In this document: positions 31,971 through 42,950 of the stretch, piece after piece
How the letters are laid out: each line of letters begins with the position of its first letter
How positions within the stretch are numbered: position 1 is the first letter of the stretch
Notes under the pieces: model-generated
Database searches by the model: none
What the model saw: only the letters and a program-made list of their open reading frames with translations
Told to the model about the DNA's origin: nothing
Source: Galeruca laticollis
Taxonomy: Eukaryota; Arthropoda; Insecta; Coleoptera; Chrysomelidae
Assembly: GCA_963921935.1 (NCBI GenBank)
Contig: OY998175.1
Location: 178,471,262 to 178,535,261, forward strand
Direction: 5' to 3'
Length of the DNA stretch: 64,000 nucleotides
Made by a program: the position numbers and the translations under genes

Positions 31971-32486
31971 GCGTGAAGCATATAATATATTTTTAGGTGA
32001 GATAAGTGGACCGACTTGATACTTGGCATTTGATTCCTGTTATTGACGGAAAAATAATAGCTTGTTCTTTTGGCGGGTACTTTGGTTGTTGACTTTGTCC
32101 CAATACACTTGAATATGACATTCCGGGTTGTTGTGAATTGCTTTAAGAGTTATTATTCATGATATAATTTTGAAATTAAATAACTTTTAAAACTATTTTC
32201 TGCTTCTGCACTATCATGTGCAGGTCCGACCCTGTCTACTGAGACAGAGTCAGAAGTAAAAAGTGGATAATGAAATTCCTTTTGATAAGCGGCTGGTTTG
32301 TTGATGAAATTTCGTCTTATTAATTCTATATACTATTCTAATTCAGTTGTATATAGTACTTACGTATTTTATTTGTTGTAAGTAACTAAGGTAGATTATG
32401 ACTTTGAATTGAATTTATTCGATTTTATACTCGCACAATTCGCTATGCACTGATCGCTTTCAGGTAGTAACCCAATAACGGTCAAT

Positions 32487-32611
32487 AACAATATTTCAAA
32501 GATAATACAAATACAACAATATATTTTAAATCAGACAGTAATGTGAGTACAAAATTGTTAAATGTAAAAACAAAATATCCCCATTAAAGAAGTCTGGTAT
32601 ATATAGATCTA
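32487..32611 (+). mobile_element. Penelope-like copy 2, right remnant
   Basis: ATATTTCAAAGATAAT through GGTATATATAGATCTAAAAT continues copy 2 beyond the LINE insertion and aligns with copy 1 near 23440-23580. The similarity stops just after the GIY motif codons, so most of the endonuclease is absent. Confidence 0.85.
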
Positions 32612-33056
32612 AAATAATAGGGGGCGCAAACTTTGTCTTGTGCCGATACGAAATAAATGGTTTCGATTGTGTTTGCTAGTTACAGTAATAATAACTGTTT
32701 TTTCAAAACAAACATAGTGTGAATAAGCTGATTATTGTGAATTATTTCTACGTACAAAATGCCAAAAATATTTAAAACTAATTATTCCTAGTAACATAAA
32801 CAAAACCGAAATGCATAACCTCACAATTTCAAAATTTCCCAAACTCCTCGACCATTCTGACGATCAGACAACACGGCAAGGCCGTGGCGACATAAATGAT
32901 CTGTGACGTGATGATCAGAAGCTAGAGTTTTTTCAATTCTTATTCGTTGCTTTTATGTCAAAACTGAAGCCCGTCCTTTCCGATTATGAATCGGGGTCTA
33001 AAGCAATTTAAACCCTAGGGATTATTGATAAAAAACGTTATTAGAAAACTTTGATC
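32612..33056. other. No gene recognised
   Basis: AT-rich stretch between the Penelope remnant and the inverted repeat of the next transposon. No motif recognised. Confidence 0.5.
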
Positions 33057-33465
33057 CACATTTTATAGAAAATGTTATGTTTACTGATGAGTGTACCGGG
33101 TGTCTGATTAAGAGAGGTAACCCGATGTATCTAAGAAACTAGTCATCGTACCGCTTAGAGAAAAAAATCTGTATTACAAACTTGCATACGAGAAACTGCC
33201 GGAAATTATTTTCAAATTTTCTACTCCACAGCTAGAGGGCTTAGTTCACAATAATAACACAGAAAAATAATTTTTCTATAGTGAATGTACCGTTATGGTA
33301 CCACAAAATTTAAGTATTCGTAATCATTAGATAATTTTGCATAAGTTTACTCCAGTACTTTAGCCCCTATCTTGTAAAATAACTGGTAAGGGGAGTGGGA
33401 AAGATGACTCAATAAAACTGTTATAACTTTTGTTCCGCTTCATGGGTATTAACAAACTTAGTATC

Positions 33466-36400
33466 ATCATCATCATCAGTGGCTTCACAACCCTGGGAGG
33501 ATTTTTGCCGACTCAACCATACGTCTCCATCTTTTTCTATGTAGCATCCGATCGGGTCCATCTTCGATATTCATGGCTTTTAGGTCCTTTGTAATATTAT
33601 CTCTCCACCTGAGGCGAGGTCGACCTAATGGGCGTTTTCCCCCCGGGACCTCCTCCCACACCAGTTTTACTATTCTATCATCTGGCATTCTTTTAACGTG
33701 TCCTGCCCACTGTAGTCTCCTGGCCTTTATTTCGTTTATTATGTTGGTATCAGTGTAGAGTTCTTTGAGTTCTTGGTTGGTTTTTATTCTATATTGTCCT
33801 GTATTTTCGTCTCTATTTGGGCCGAATATTTTTCTTAGCAATTTCCTTTCAAAGACCTTAAGTCGTTCTTCGTTTGCAACCGTTAGAGTCCAGGTCTCAC
33901 ATCCATACATTACGACAGGCCTTATAATTGTTTTGTATATGTTCAGCTTAGTTTTCCTGGTAAGTATTCTAGATTTAATTAGGTCTTGAAGAGCAAAAAG
34001 GCATCTGTTTGCAGCCTGTATCCTGTTATTTATCTCTTCTGTGATGTCGTTGTTTTCGCTAATACTTGTACCCAGATATTTAAATTGTCTTGTCCGCTCA
34101 AAGTTGTAGTCTTCGATAGAGAAGTTTTGTCCTACTCTATCTCGGTTCCGATTTTTTCTGCTGAGGTACATATACTTGGTCTTGTCTTCGTTTATCTTGA
34201 GGCCTATCTTCTCTGCTTCCTTTTCGAACTTTATGAAAGTATCTTTGAGGTCAATCCTGCTATTGCCAATCACATCGACATCGTCTGCGAAAGCCAGGAG
34301 CAGGTTGGGTCCTCCTTTATGAAAGATAGCAGCTGGCTTCTCAATTTTGGAGTTCCTAATTACATATTCCAATGCTATGTTAAAGAGTTGAGGTGAGAGG
34401 GCGTCCCCTTGCTTGAGACCATTATTGATATTGAAGGAGTCGGAGAGACTCTGCCCCACTCTTACTTTACATCGCGTACCCTCCATGCATACTTTCATCA
34501 TCGATATAAGTTTTTTTTGGAATCCAAGTTCTTGCATTGCTTGCCACAGCTTTGATCTGCATACTCTGTCGAATGCCTGTTTAAAGTCAATAAACAATTG
34601 GTGGAGTTCTCTGTCGAATTCCCAGCATTTCTCCATTATTTGTCTGATGGTAAAAATCTGATCTACGGTGGACCTATTTGGTCTAAAACCACATTGGTAT
34701 TCCCCCACAATCTCTTCGGTATATGGTTTCATTCTCTCCAGTAGGATATTGGAGAGTACCTTATAACATGTATTCAGAAGAGTTATTCCACGATAGTTTG
34801 TGCATTTCTTTCTGTCTCCTTTTTTATGAATAGGGACGATTATCCCTTCCTTCCATTCGTCGGGTAGGGCCTCTGTCTTGTATGAGCTTGTGTATGGCCT
34901 TGTGGAGTGTTTCTCCGCCAGATTTTATGCATTCGGCAGGTATGCCGTCGCTGCCTGGAGCTTTGTTATTTTTCAGTTTTTTTATTGCATTCAGTGTTTC
35001 TTCGTACGACGGTGGCTGTGTTTCTATTTCGGCCGTTGGTATATTTGTTGGTGGCGTATTTGTATTTCCCTCCTCATTTAGCAGTTCGAAGAAGTATTTC
35101 TTCCAGGTTTTCAGAATCTCTTTTTCGTTGGTTATGAGCTCTCCATTATTTTTTGTGAGAGAGTTTTCCTCTCTGGGTTGTTATCCGGCTTTCTGTTTCG
35201 AGATTTCGCTAAAATATTCTTTTGTTCTGTTATTCTGTCTATTCTCTTCTATTCCCCTTATTATTGACAGTTGGTATTCTCTCTTTTTCCGTTTCACCAT
35301 TCTGCGTGTTATTGTTCTTTGGTGTCTATATTCTTCTATATTAGATGATGTTGGATGTTGTAGCATTTTTTTCCTAGCCAGGTTCCGCATCGAACCATCT
35401 CCGTCGCTGGCTTTTCTTTTTGCCAAGTACCTGTTTTGATACGGTGGCTATTGCATCTTTAATGTTAGCCCATAGTTCCTCTATGCTGTTTTCGTCTTGA
35501 GGCTCCTTTATTTGTTCATTTATTTGTTCTTGGTACCTTTCTTGTGTCTCCTCTGCTTTTAGTTTTCCTGTCTCCCAAGTTGTTCTGGTCCCCTTCTTAG
35601 GCGTTCGACAGGTGGAGATTCTAATTCTAATCTTTGTCCTTACTAGGAAGTGGTCCGTATCTGCGTCTGCTCCTCTTAGGCTTCTGACGTCCAGGCAGTT
35701 ACTACCATGTCTCCTATCTATTATGACGTGGACGATTTGGTTTCTTGTGACTCCGTCATTTGAAATCCAGGTCTCTTTGTGAATGTTTTTATGTTCGAAC
35801 ATGGTTGATTTTATTAGGAGGTTCTGGGACGTAGCCAGGTCCACAAGCCTGGCTCCATTGTCGTTGCTAGTGTCATGCAGGCTATGTTTGCCTATGGTTG
35901 TTTGATAGGCTTCTTCTTTGCCGACTTTGGCATTAAAGTCACCCAAAATAATTAGCATATCATATTTGGGTATACTCAGGATAAGATTTTCTAGTTCGTC
36001 ATAGAAGGTATCCTTTATTTCCTCGTCTTTCTCTTCAGTCGGGGCATGGGCTGAGACCACCGAGTAGTTATACCATTCTCCTTTCAATCTCATGTAGCAG
36101 AGACGTTCGTTTATTGGTTTAAACTCCATGATTGTTTTTGCTATGGGTTCTCTTACTATGAAACCTGTCCCAAATTGGTGTCGTCCTTGGTCATTTCCGC
36201 TATACAGTATTATCGAGTTTCCCACTCTTTGCGTTCCGTTCCCTGGCCACCTGATTTCTTGAACGGCTGTTATGTCCATATTTTGTTTTTCCAGTTCTTT
36301 GGCGGCATGTAAAGAGGCTCCAGATCTATAAAGACTAAGTAAGGTCCATGTTCCGAAATTCATTGTCCTTTTTCGTCGCGTGTTTCGTCTCGAGAGGTCC

Positions 36401-36559
36401 GTCCGGGTCCGAGGCGTGTGTTTCGTTGTCGTAACTGTGGTTTTTTTCCAAGGAAGGATAGTTAGTCCCTCGCTTAACCCTCCTCTTTTATCCGGGCTTG
36501 GGACCGGCAACCATACTACTGGGCTACTCAATCCACCCAGCAGCACAGCAGGCAGAGTT
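33466..36559 (-). mobile_element. Full-length RTE-like LINE with 11-bp target duplication
   Basis: AACTTAGTATC occurs on both sides (33455-33465 and 36560-36570). The minus-strand element starts near 36559 and ends in a short GAT-repeat tail (33465-33478), the usual RTE 3' end. The length of about 3.1 kb matches a complete RTE. It sits inside the left inverted repeat of the surrounding DNA transposon. Confidence 0.9.
33485..36363 (-). pseudogene. RTE-like endonuclease/reverse transcriptase
   Basis: The start chosen is the Met at 36363, giving NFGTWTLLSLYRSGASLHAA, the usual start of this endonuclease family (annotated in hosts as craniofacial development protein 2-like). AVQEIRWPGNG, VVSAHAPTEEKDEEI, LIILGDFNAKVGKEEAY and DTDHFLVRTK mark the catalytic pockets. 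After two frame breaks (near 35380 and 34740) the RT shows EYQCGFRPNRSTVDQIFTIR, LFIDFKQAFDRVCR, GLKQGDALSPQLFNIALEYV and LLAFADDVDVI, then YLGTSISENNDITEEINNRI and a C-terminal RRLQWAGHVKRMPDDR. The catalytic residues remain, and few disabling changes separate it from an open frame. Confidence 0.92.
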
Positions 36560-36980
36560 AACTTAGTATCGTTTGAAAGAAAATTCAATGCCTAATAAAA
36601 TATTATATCATCGTTTCATTTCAGTGGTTTTAACGGTCGCTAGGTAGAGGTGATTGAACAATTGTTTGGTTTTCAACTTTTTTTGGGTATTTTCAAATGC
36701 GATGCTATATTTTTTAATAATTTACATGGAAGAGGATGAAATTTAATTTAAAATGGTAAAATGCGTTTCTCAATATCGATACTCTAAGAGAAGATGCGAT
36801 AAAAAATATACTAGGAGATCGAGTTTTATATTTAAGTAAATTGAAAAATTTAGGCCTCTAGATGTCATAAATTGTTGACAACTTAAATATAAAATTAATG
36901 TAGAGCGACTTTATGAACCTGTAATGGTTAGTAATTTAAAAATACGTAATGCGTAGTAGCGAAGCTTATGATATGTTAAA

Positions 36981-39020
36981 GGGCATATCCGAACTCTGTC
37001 ACAAAATAAAATTTTACCTGACTTGTATCAATTTGAGGATTACTGAAATGTTCGAACTGTGCCGCAACAATTTAGTTTAATCCTATTAGAGTCATTAGGG
37101 TTTATAATAGATAAAATCGGAGGCCCATAGAATTATGTATATTTCTGAAAGGTTTCAAAGATTTCTTGTATTAAATATTTTGAAGAAATCTTGATTGTTT
37201 TGATCGATATTTAGGGGATTAGGGGAAGGATGTTGATGCACTTACACTATATAAGAGTTATAGTTGTATTCAGTTACTTCATATCGATCTACAGAAGTTA
37301 AGAGTGTAGTACACATAGCAAACAGTGACCAAAATGGAGAACAAAGCATCTATAATGTATAGTGAAAGAGGAAATAAATTAATACTGTTGAACAGTTATA
37401 AATTTTCGAAAGCTAATACTAGCAAATGTGGAAACATTAGATGGAAGTGCTGTAACGCAAAATGTCCAGTTAGAGTGTACTCCCCCGTTTCTGATGAAGA
37501 AACAATCACAGAAGTCAAAGGAGAACACAATCATACTATGGAAACAAACCTATCAAGAAAAGCAGTGAGTAACAGCATTAAAAAGGAAAGCGACTGAAGA
37601 TCCCACTGAGAAACCCTCCAAACTAATTCGGCAAGAATTGGTGTCAAATAATTTCGCGGAGGATATCAACACCGAAGATATTGACCGAATAAGGAAAAAT
37701 ATTCACGCGGCGAGAAGAAAAATTTTACCCCTATTGCCTAAAAATCAGGAAGAAGTATTTAATAGTGTTCGTGAATTACAATTACGAACGAACCGAGAAG
37801 AGGAATTTCTATTAACAGCAGACCAGGTATTTAAAATTATTGTGTTCTCCTGTTTTTCCAACCTTAATTTTTTATGTAATTCGGATTGTATTTTGATGGA
37901 TGGGACTTTTAAATACTGTTCAACTTTTTTTTACCAAATGTTTACCATTCATGGTTTTAAAAACGGCTATTACGTACCTCTTGTTTTTTGTTTGCTGCCG
38001 GACAAATCAAGTCAAACATATTCAAATTTGTTTTTAATTTTAAGACAAAAATGTAAAGAAGTAGGCTTAAATTTTCAACCTAAAGAAGTCGTAGTAGATT
38101 TTGAACTAAGCATTCATAACGCTATATATGAATGTTTTGGCAGAGATCAAATTCTTTTTGGTTGTAAATTTCATCTCTGTCAAGCTTGGTTTCGTAAGAT
38201 TCAGGAGTTTCATTTGGTACAAGAGTACAGACAGAAAGGTTCTGTAATTGGCGAATACTTAAAAGTATATTTCGGTATTATGTATCTTAGTCCTGAGGAA
38301 GTTGTAGAATTTTTTTATAATGAACTACATGTTTTGCTTCCGAATGACGAAAGAGTTATAGAATTCCGAAATTATGTCAATAAAACATATATAACGCAAA
38401 ATTCGATATTTCTACCACTTATTTGGGCAAATAATGCATCCTTTTTTAAGAGAACAACGAATTCTTGTGAGAGTTTTCATTCGCATTTCGGTGCTTCTTT
38501 TTACAAAGCACATCCAAACATTGTTCAATTTACTAGTGTGTTATTGGATTTACAAACGGAGGTATACGCGAAAATTCGTTCGGCAAACCAAAGCCAGAAA
38601 AAAACCAAAAAAACTATTAATGTTAAAATTAATTTCATTAATGATCATTTGGATCAATATAGGAAAAATGTTATTTCTCGCTTTATGTTTGTGAAAACGG
38701 TTGCATGTAAAAATCTTCCACACGTTTAATTTTTTGTTTTTTTTATATGTTTATGTATATTGAATATATTTTATTGTAATGTAGATGTAATGTAGATGTA
38801 ATTTTTTAGAAGTGGCAAATATACGTTGAAAATATATGTATGTTATTAATATTTTCTTATATTGAATTTGAGTTCCTAAAGTTCAAGGTAAATTGTTAAA
38901 TCGGATTAGGCTATTAGACCCCTACTGGTTTGGTAGTTAATCTCCAAAATTTTAAACACTGGCAGAGTTCGAACAACCCGTAATGACTACCTGCATTTTG
39001 TGGCAGAGTTCGGATACTCC
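36981..39020 (+). mobile_element. Mutator-like (MULE) element with FLYWCH-MULE transposase
   Basis: The left end (36981: GGGCATATCCGAACTCTGTC) is inverted relative to the right end (about 38985-39020, complement reads GGAGTATCCGAACTCTGCCA). A duplication of ATGTTAAA (36973-36980 and 39022-39029) flanks it, 8-9 bp as expected for Mutator. A second GTTCGAACT.TGCC motif lies inside each end. It splits the transposase frame of the surrounding DUF4817-type transposon. Confidence 0.88.
37334..38729 (+). pseudogene. FLYWCH-MULE transposase, one apparent frameshift
   Basis: Residues about 1-85 form a FLYWCH zinc finger (KLILLNSYKFSKANTSKCGN, WKCCNAKCPVRVYS, GEHNHTM). A one-base shift in an A-run near 37586 breaks the frame. 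The downstream frame then runs uninterrupted from about 37587 to 38729. It holds the MULE DDE core: Asp in LMDGTFKYCSTFFYQMFTI, Asp in EVVVDFELSIHNAI, CKFHLCQAW, and Glu in TTNSCESFHSHFGASF. All three acidic residues are present. The Met proposed at 37638 by simple ORF calling is not a real start. Confidence 0.9.
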
Positions 39021-39955
39021 GATGTTAAAAGTGTATTTTGAATGTGTTGAGAATGCAGCAAGAGAATATGCGTATAGATATCCCGTGCGACAACCATTTT
39101 GCAGAGCATTTAAAAATTTGGCTAAACGTTTAAAACAAACCCGGCCTGTTCAACCTAGAAGAAATTCTACACGACGGCGAAGAAACAATACAGAAATAGA
39201 TGAAATAAATGTACATTGCTGCGGATACACAAGTTTAGTGTAAGAAAAGTAGCTTGCGAGCTAGGAATTTCAAAGTATTGTGTTCACTCTATTTTAAAAA
39301 GAAATCGTTCTCATCCGTATCGTGTATCTCTTCATCAAGGATTAAGAGCTACAGATTACGATAAAAGACTGGATCATTGTAATTGAAATTCCAAATTTTT
39401 TATCACATATAATTTGGTCCGATGACGCTACATTTTCCAGGAATGGATCTATAAATAGACATGACACAAACTATTGGTCTAATCAAAATCCACATTAGAT
39501 GCAACCAGGGTCGCTAGTCAGTTAACGTATTTTAGATGGTAAAATTATAGCCCCTTTTGTTTTGATGAACATTTAAATGGTGAGCGTTACTTAAGATTCA
39601 TACGAGATGAATTGCCTATATTAACAGAAGATGTTCGTTTAGCAGTACGGTTAAATATGTGGATACAACAAGAGGGCTGCCCGGTCCACTTTTCAAATGA
39701 AGTGATGCATTTTTTAAACCAACAATATGAGTATGGGTGGATAGGAAGAGCATATTCCCGCGGCCGCCAAAATCTCCCGACCATACTGTGTTAGACTTTT
39801 ATCTATGGGGTCGAATTAAAGATTTAGTATTTCAGATAAGACCCGCAAATAGAGCAGATCTTATTCAACTAATACAAAACGCAATTTATAGTTTTCCCAG
39901 GGCTGAAATGGAAGCTGCTGTGTTTTCTAGCAGTATCTTTAGGTCACTTTACTAG
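38985..39955 (+). pseudogene. DUF4817-DDE transposase of the outer transposon, split and decayed
   Basis: Just right of the MULE the frame reads MLKVYFECVENAAREYAYRY, then FCRAFKNLAKRLKQTRPV: the DUF4817-type helix-turn-helix. The minus-side partner (EAYDMLK) lies before the MULE at about 36962-36980, so the gene was split there. Next come VACELGISKYCVHSILKRN and HPYRVSLHQGL, then DDE-region pieces: IIWSDDATFSRNG, MWIQQEGCPVHFSNEVMHFL with Glu where Asp is expected, and SPDHTVLDFYLWGRIKDLVF. Several frameshifts and stops occur between 39380 and 39780. Confidence 0.82.
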
Positions 39956-40074
39956 GTCAATATAGTTTATTTTTGCTATTTTTGTTACATAATTAATTGT
40001 TGGTTATTGCTACAATGATACTGAGATTGTCAAAATCATATTTTTATGTATGCCTATTTTTTCTCGCATTTTCG

Positions 40075-40543
40075 CTTAGAAAATACCAAAAAAAGTTTAA
40101 AATAAAACCATTGTTCAATAACCGACACCTAGCGATCGATCAAATTACTGGAATGAAACGATGACATATTTTATCACGTATGGAATTCCCTTTCAATGCA
40201 TATCAAGATTGTCAAAATCCATAAAACGGAACAAAAGTTATAACAGTTTTATTGAGACAGCTATCCCACTCATCCCTACTATTTATTTTACACGATAGAG
40301 GAAAAATTACTGGAGCAAACTTACGTATAATGATCTAATGGTTACGAATATTTAAATTTTGTGGTACTATAACGGTACAATTATTATAGAGAAATAATGT
40401 TTTGTATCATTATTGTGAACTACGCCTCTAGCGGTGGAGTAGAAAATTTGGAAATAATTACCTCTCTTAATCAGACATCCGATACATTTACTGTAAATTG
40501 TTACGGTTTGGAATCCGTTATGAAAAACATTTTCTATAAATAA
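40075..40543 (+). repeat. Right long inverted repeat
   Basis: This is the inverted partner of the split left repeat. It is uninterrupted, which shows the arrangement before the RTE insertion. Confidence 0.85.
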
Positions 40544-40665
40544 CCAAAAGCTTACCTTTGAAAAGAAATATATGAATAATTTTTAAAGAAATAATATGAA
40601 ATATTCAATTCTTTCTTTTAATAATTCTATTCATTGTGTTAAGATGACCTTTTGTAATAATTAAA

Positions 40666-41355
40666 GGATCAGAATTAAAAAATAACGATTTACAAGATTT
40701 CTGTAAACTAGACATAATAGAACTTCATTACACCACGGCAAAAAATAGTAACTCTAACTCCCCCGTTGAGCGATTTCACTCTAGCGTAATCGAACGTTTT
40801 CAATGTCTCCTAGAAACTAATGAAGATCTTACTTCTGATCAATTAATAAAACACTCAATTAGTTATTATAACAATTCCATTAATTCTGTCATGAAATTTA
40901 CTCCCTTCGAGATAATAAAATGACTCATCAATAATCTAGACCCTTCTGATCTAAAGGATCACTTATATAGTTGTATCAAACTATGTACAAAATCATGAAG
41001 AAGCCTCTAAACGTCTTTACGAAAAATTTCGAGAGAAAAACATTCATAGCAAAGAGGAAATTATCAATAAAAAAAATTAAAAGAGATGTGACCCTCCTAC
41101 ACATACAAATCCAAATACGGCATACATACAAACAAAATTTCGAGACCAAAAACTACCAGAATTCAAAAAACAGAAATCATCAAAGATAATATTAGAAACT
41201 AACAAAGGAAACTATTGCAAGAATATTATTAAAAAACCAAAAAATATCACTCCAATATTGTTACAGGATGATGAAAATCACCTCGACAACAATCACAGCG
41301 CTACTTCTGACCCTTCAAATGAGATGCCGGACCGCAAATATTCAAGTGTCTAAGG
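40666..41355 (+). pseudogene. Gypsy-type integrase fragment
   Basis: The frame reads GSELKNNDLQDFCKLDIIEL, HYTTAKNSNSNSPVERFHSS and LIKHSISYYNNSINSVMKFT. This is the central and C-terminal portion of a Gypsy-type integrase core with the catalytic Glu in SPVERFHSS; the two Asp motifs lie upstream and are missing. A stop at 40921 and a frameshift near 40975 follow. The basic C-terminal tail trails off by about 41350, next to an envelope-like remnant, as in insect errantiviruses. Confidence 0.75.
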
Positions 41356-41697
41356 TAGACAAACAACGCTTTACTACCAATTAGCTTAGGACCTTGTAAA
41401 CTTATTTACTCCAAACATACATTTATATATTATATAGATTCAAGAGACATGGTTAAGCACATAAAAGCTAATTTAGTAGATAGTAACGCAACAAATCCCT
41501 TTTCATATCATAGTTTAGCTGAGCAAATGATAGAAAGAACAAACATTTTGATAACAATATTACATAGGAAATCAGAAAATATTTATCCACATGGCAGGCC
41601 AAAGACTGGGCTAATAAATGACATAGTAAAGTTAATAAATGACTTTTCGGAAACCTTGATTCCGACGACGAAGAAATATACGATAAAGCAATTACTA

Positions 41698-42762
41698 CAC
41701 TCACCGGCACGAAAAACGGGCACCGCTATAATTTTTGTAATAAAAGCCAAAAGTTTATATTTGTTTTTATTGTAACTTGTGTCAACAAAAGGCACGACTT
41801 GGTATAGGTTTTTAAAGTATATTATGTTCAGAAAATGTGTTGGGATGCGTTTATTTTAAGAAAATCATGTTTATAAGTATTAGGTAACACAAAAAAGAGA
41901 ATTCTTCAATTATCATTAGAAACACACAAAAACAATAAAAACACCAGCAGTAATCAATTCTTTGTCTAATTAATACTTCGTATTACCTCACCGAGCCTGT
42001 ATAAGGGGATTCATTCTTCTAGGCATACTGTCAGTCAACTCGAAAACTTCATTTTGTAAAAAAGATTCCCCTTCCTCTAAAAGAGCAAATCTGAGCTGAT
42101 CCAAGGAAGAGCAGGTACCCGGCATCGGTTCCCAAACCGTATTTTAACATTCGTTCACTAACTGCGTTCCTGACATGTTCAAGGCCATCTCTACAGCAGT
42201 TAAGTGACAATTTTTTAGTGCTTAAGATACGATAAAACGGTCATTCCGTTGAGTAGTTCTTCTCTGGGGAACCGGTTCCAGGATGTCGAGTCTAAGCTCC
42301 CGTTTCTATAAAACGTGTAAGTAGACGTTACAAGGTAATGCGTGAAATCCCGAATCTGTTAGCCACATAACTTTGGTTTTTTTTTCATCTTGAATGAAAG
42401 CAACAATATATGCAACAAATTCTGCGCTTAATGGCATCCTCTAATTAGCACTAATTAACACAAGCAAGTAATAAACACAACCTAATCTGACATTACGAAT
42501 ACATAACAATATTGTCAACGCGTACGCCATTAAAAATATATAGCCTACATGGAATATTGAAGTAAGGACATAACGATAACTATCACATTGCTAAGATTTT
42601 CGTACAATATCTGAAATATGGTGAATTTGGAAGACATTTCTTGGTCAAAATTCTTCAGATTTGTTGACTTAATGTGTAAAACCAAATTGTAATACAAAAT
42701 TAATTAACTAAGGCTTTTTAATTAAAAATTAAGAGGGTGCCCGTTTTTCATGCCGGTGAGTG
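41698..42762 (-). mobile_element. Internally deleted Tc1-like transposon
   Basis: CACTCACCGGCACGAAAAAC (41698) is inverted against the right end (GTTTTTCATGCCGGTGAGTG, ending 42762), 26 bp with one mismatch. TA flanks each side (41696-41697, 42763-42764). The length is 1065 bp. Transposase coding text is on the minus strand and lacks its middle. Confidence 0.93.
41985..42440 (-). pseudogene. Tc1-like transposase, N- and C-terminal pieces only
   Basis: The minus strand starts MPLSAEFVAYIVAFIQDEK (about 42437), a helix-turn-helix start. A later frame has QRNDRFIVS and LKNCHLTAVE, the second DNA-binding helix region. Then the C-terminal LDQLRFALLEEGESFLQNEV, SMPRRMNPLIQARGGNTKY appears directly, as in the extreme C-terminus of Tc1 transposases. 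The DDE catalytic core between them is deleted. Confidence 0.8.
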
Positions 42763-42950
42763 TATTTTACAACAAAATCAAAAACAAATAATTCAACGAA
42801 ACTAATTTGCAAATATCTTTAAATAGGCCATTAAAATAAATCTCTCGCAACTTCATGGCAAATTCAAAAAAGACTCCAACATGGTCTAGAATGTGTTTAC
42901 ATATCAATAGAAAATAAAATAAACGAAAAAGATCAGCCATCTCAAATGTG

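Larger units (their letters stand above)
27189..32486 (-). mobile_element. I-clade non-LTR retrotransposon, near full length
   Basis: The minus-strand element has ORF1 (30882-31970), ORF2 with endonuclease, RT and RNase H (27245-30879), about 0.5 kb of 5' leader, and a 3' A-run (T6 at 27189-27194 on the plus strand). Target duplication AATAATATTT (27179-27188) / AACAATATTT (32487-32496), one mismatch, bounds it within Penelope copy 2. RNase H downstream of the RT places it in the I superfamily. Confidence 0.92.
33057..36694 (+). repeat. Left long inverted repeat, split by RTE insertion
   Basis: Two parts, 33057-33465 and 36560-36694, align in order with the reverse complement of 40075-40543. 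The RTE LINE separates them with a direct duplication of the cut site. Confidence 0.85.
33057..40543 (+). mobile_element. DNA transposon with long inverted termini and DUF4817-DDE transposase, hosting an RTE and a MULE
   Basis: Sequence from about 33060 to 33455, continued at 36571-36694, is the inverted counterpart of 40075-40543. Examples are TGTCTGATTAAGAGAGGTAA versus its complement near 40470, AATAAAACTGTTATAACTTT versus 40235, and TCATCGTTTCATT.CAGT versus 40155. Removing the two nested elements leaves about 2.3 kb with 0.5-kb termini. A transposase of the DUF4817 plus DDE type lies inside. The outermost boundary is approximate. Confidence 0.85.
41399..42950 (+). pseudogene. Errantivirus-like envelope remnant, interrupted by a Tc1 element
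   Basis: Downstream of the integrase remnant, codons 41399-41696 include a segment resembling the cleavage-site and fusion-peptide region of insect errantivirus envelope proteins (a basic R-x-K-T followed by GLIN). The frame runs into the inverted terminus of a Tc1 element at 41698, so its apparent C-terminus is transposon-derived. Possible envelope codons resume at 42763-42950 but are full of stops. It is a dead relic, described here only as found. Confidence 0.55.

Noticed and set aside
33573..35439. Several hydrophobic forward ORFs, including 34882-35439 (185 codons)
   Set aside because: They lie antisense to the RTE-like RT and endonuclease and show no conserved domain.
37638..38729. Independent 363-codon gene starting at 37638
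   Set aside because: The start is not an ATG and coding similarity continues upstream to the FLYWCH frame across a one-base shift; it is the second part of the MULE transposase.
41399..42950. A functional endogenous retrovirus envelope gene
   Set aside because: The frame is cut by a transposon and by stops, and the neighbouring integrase lacks two catalytic motifs; only relic status is supported.
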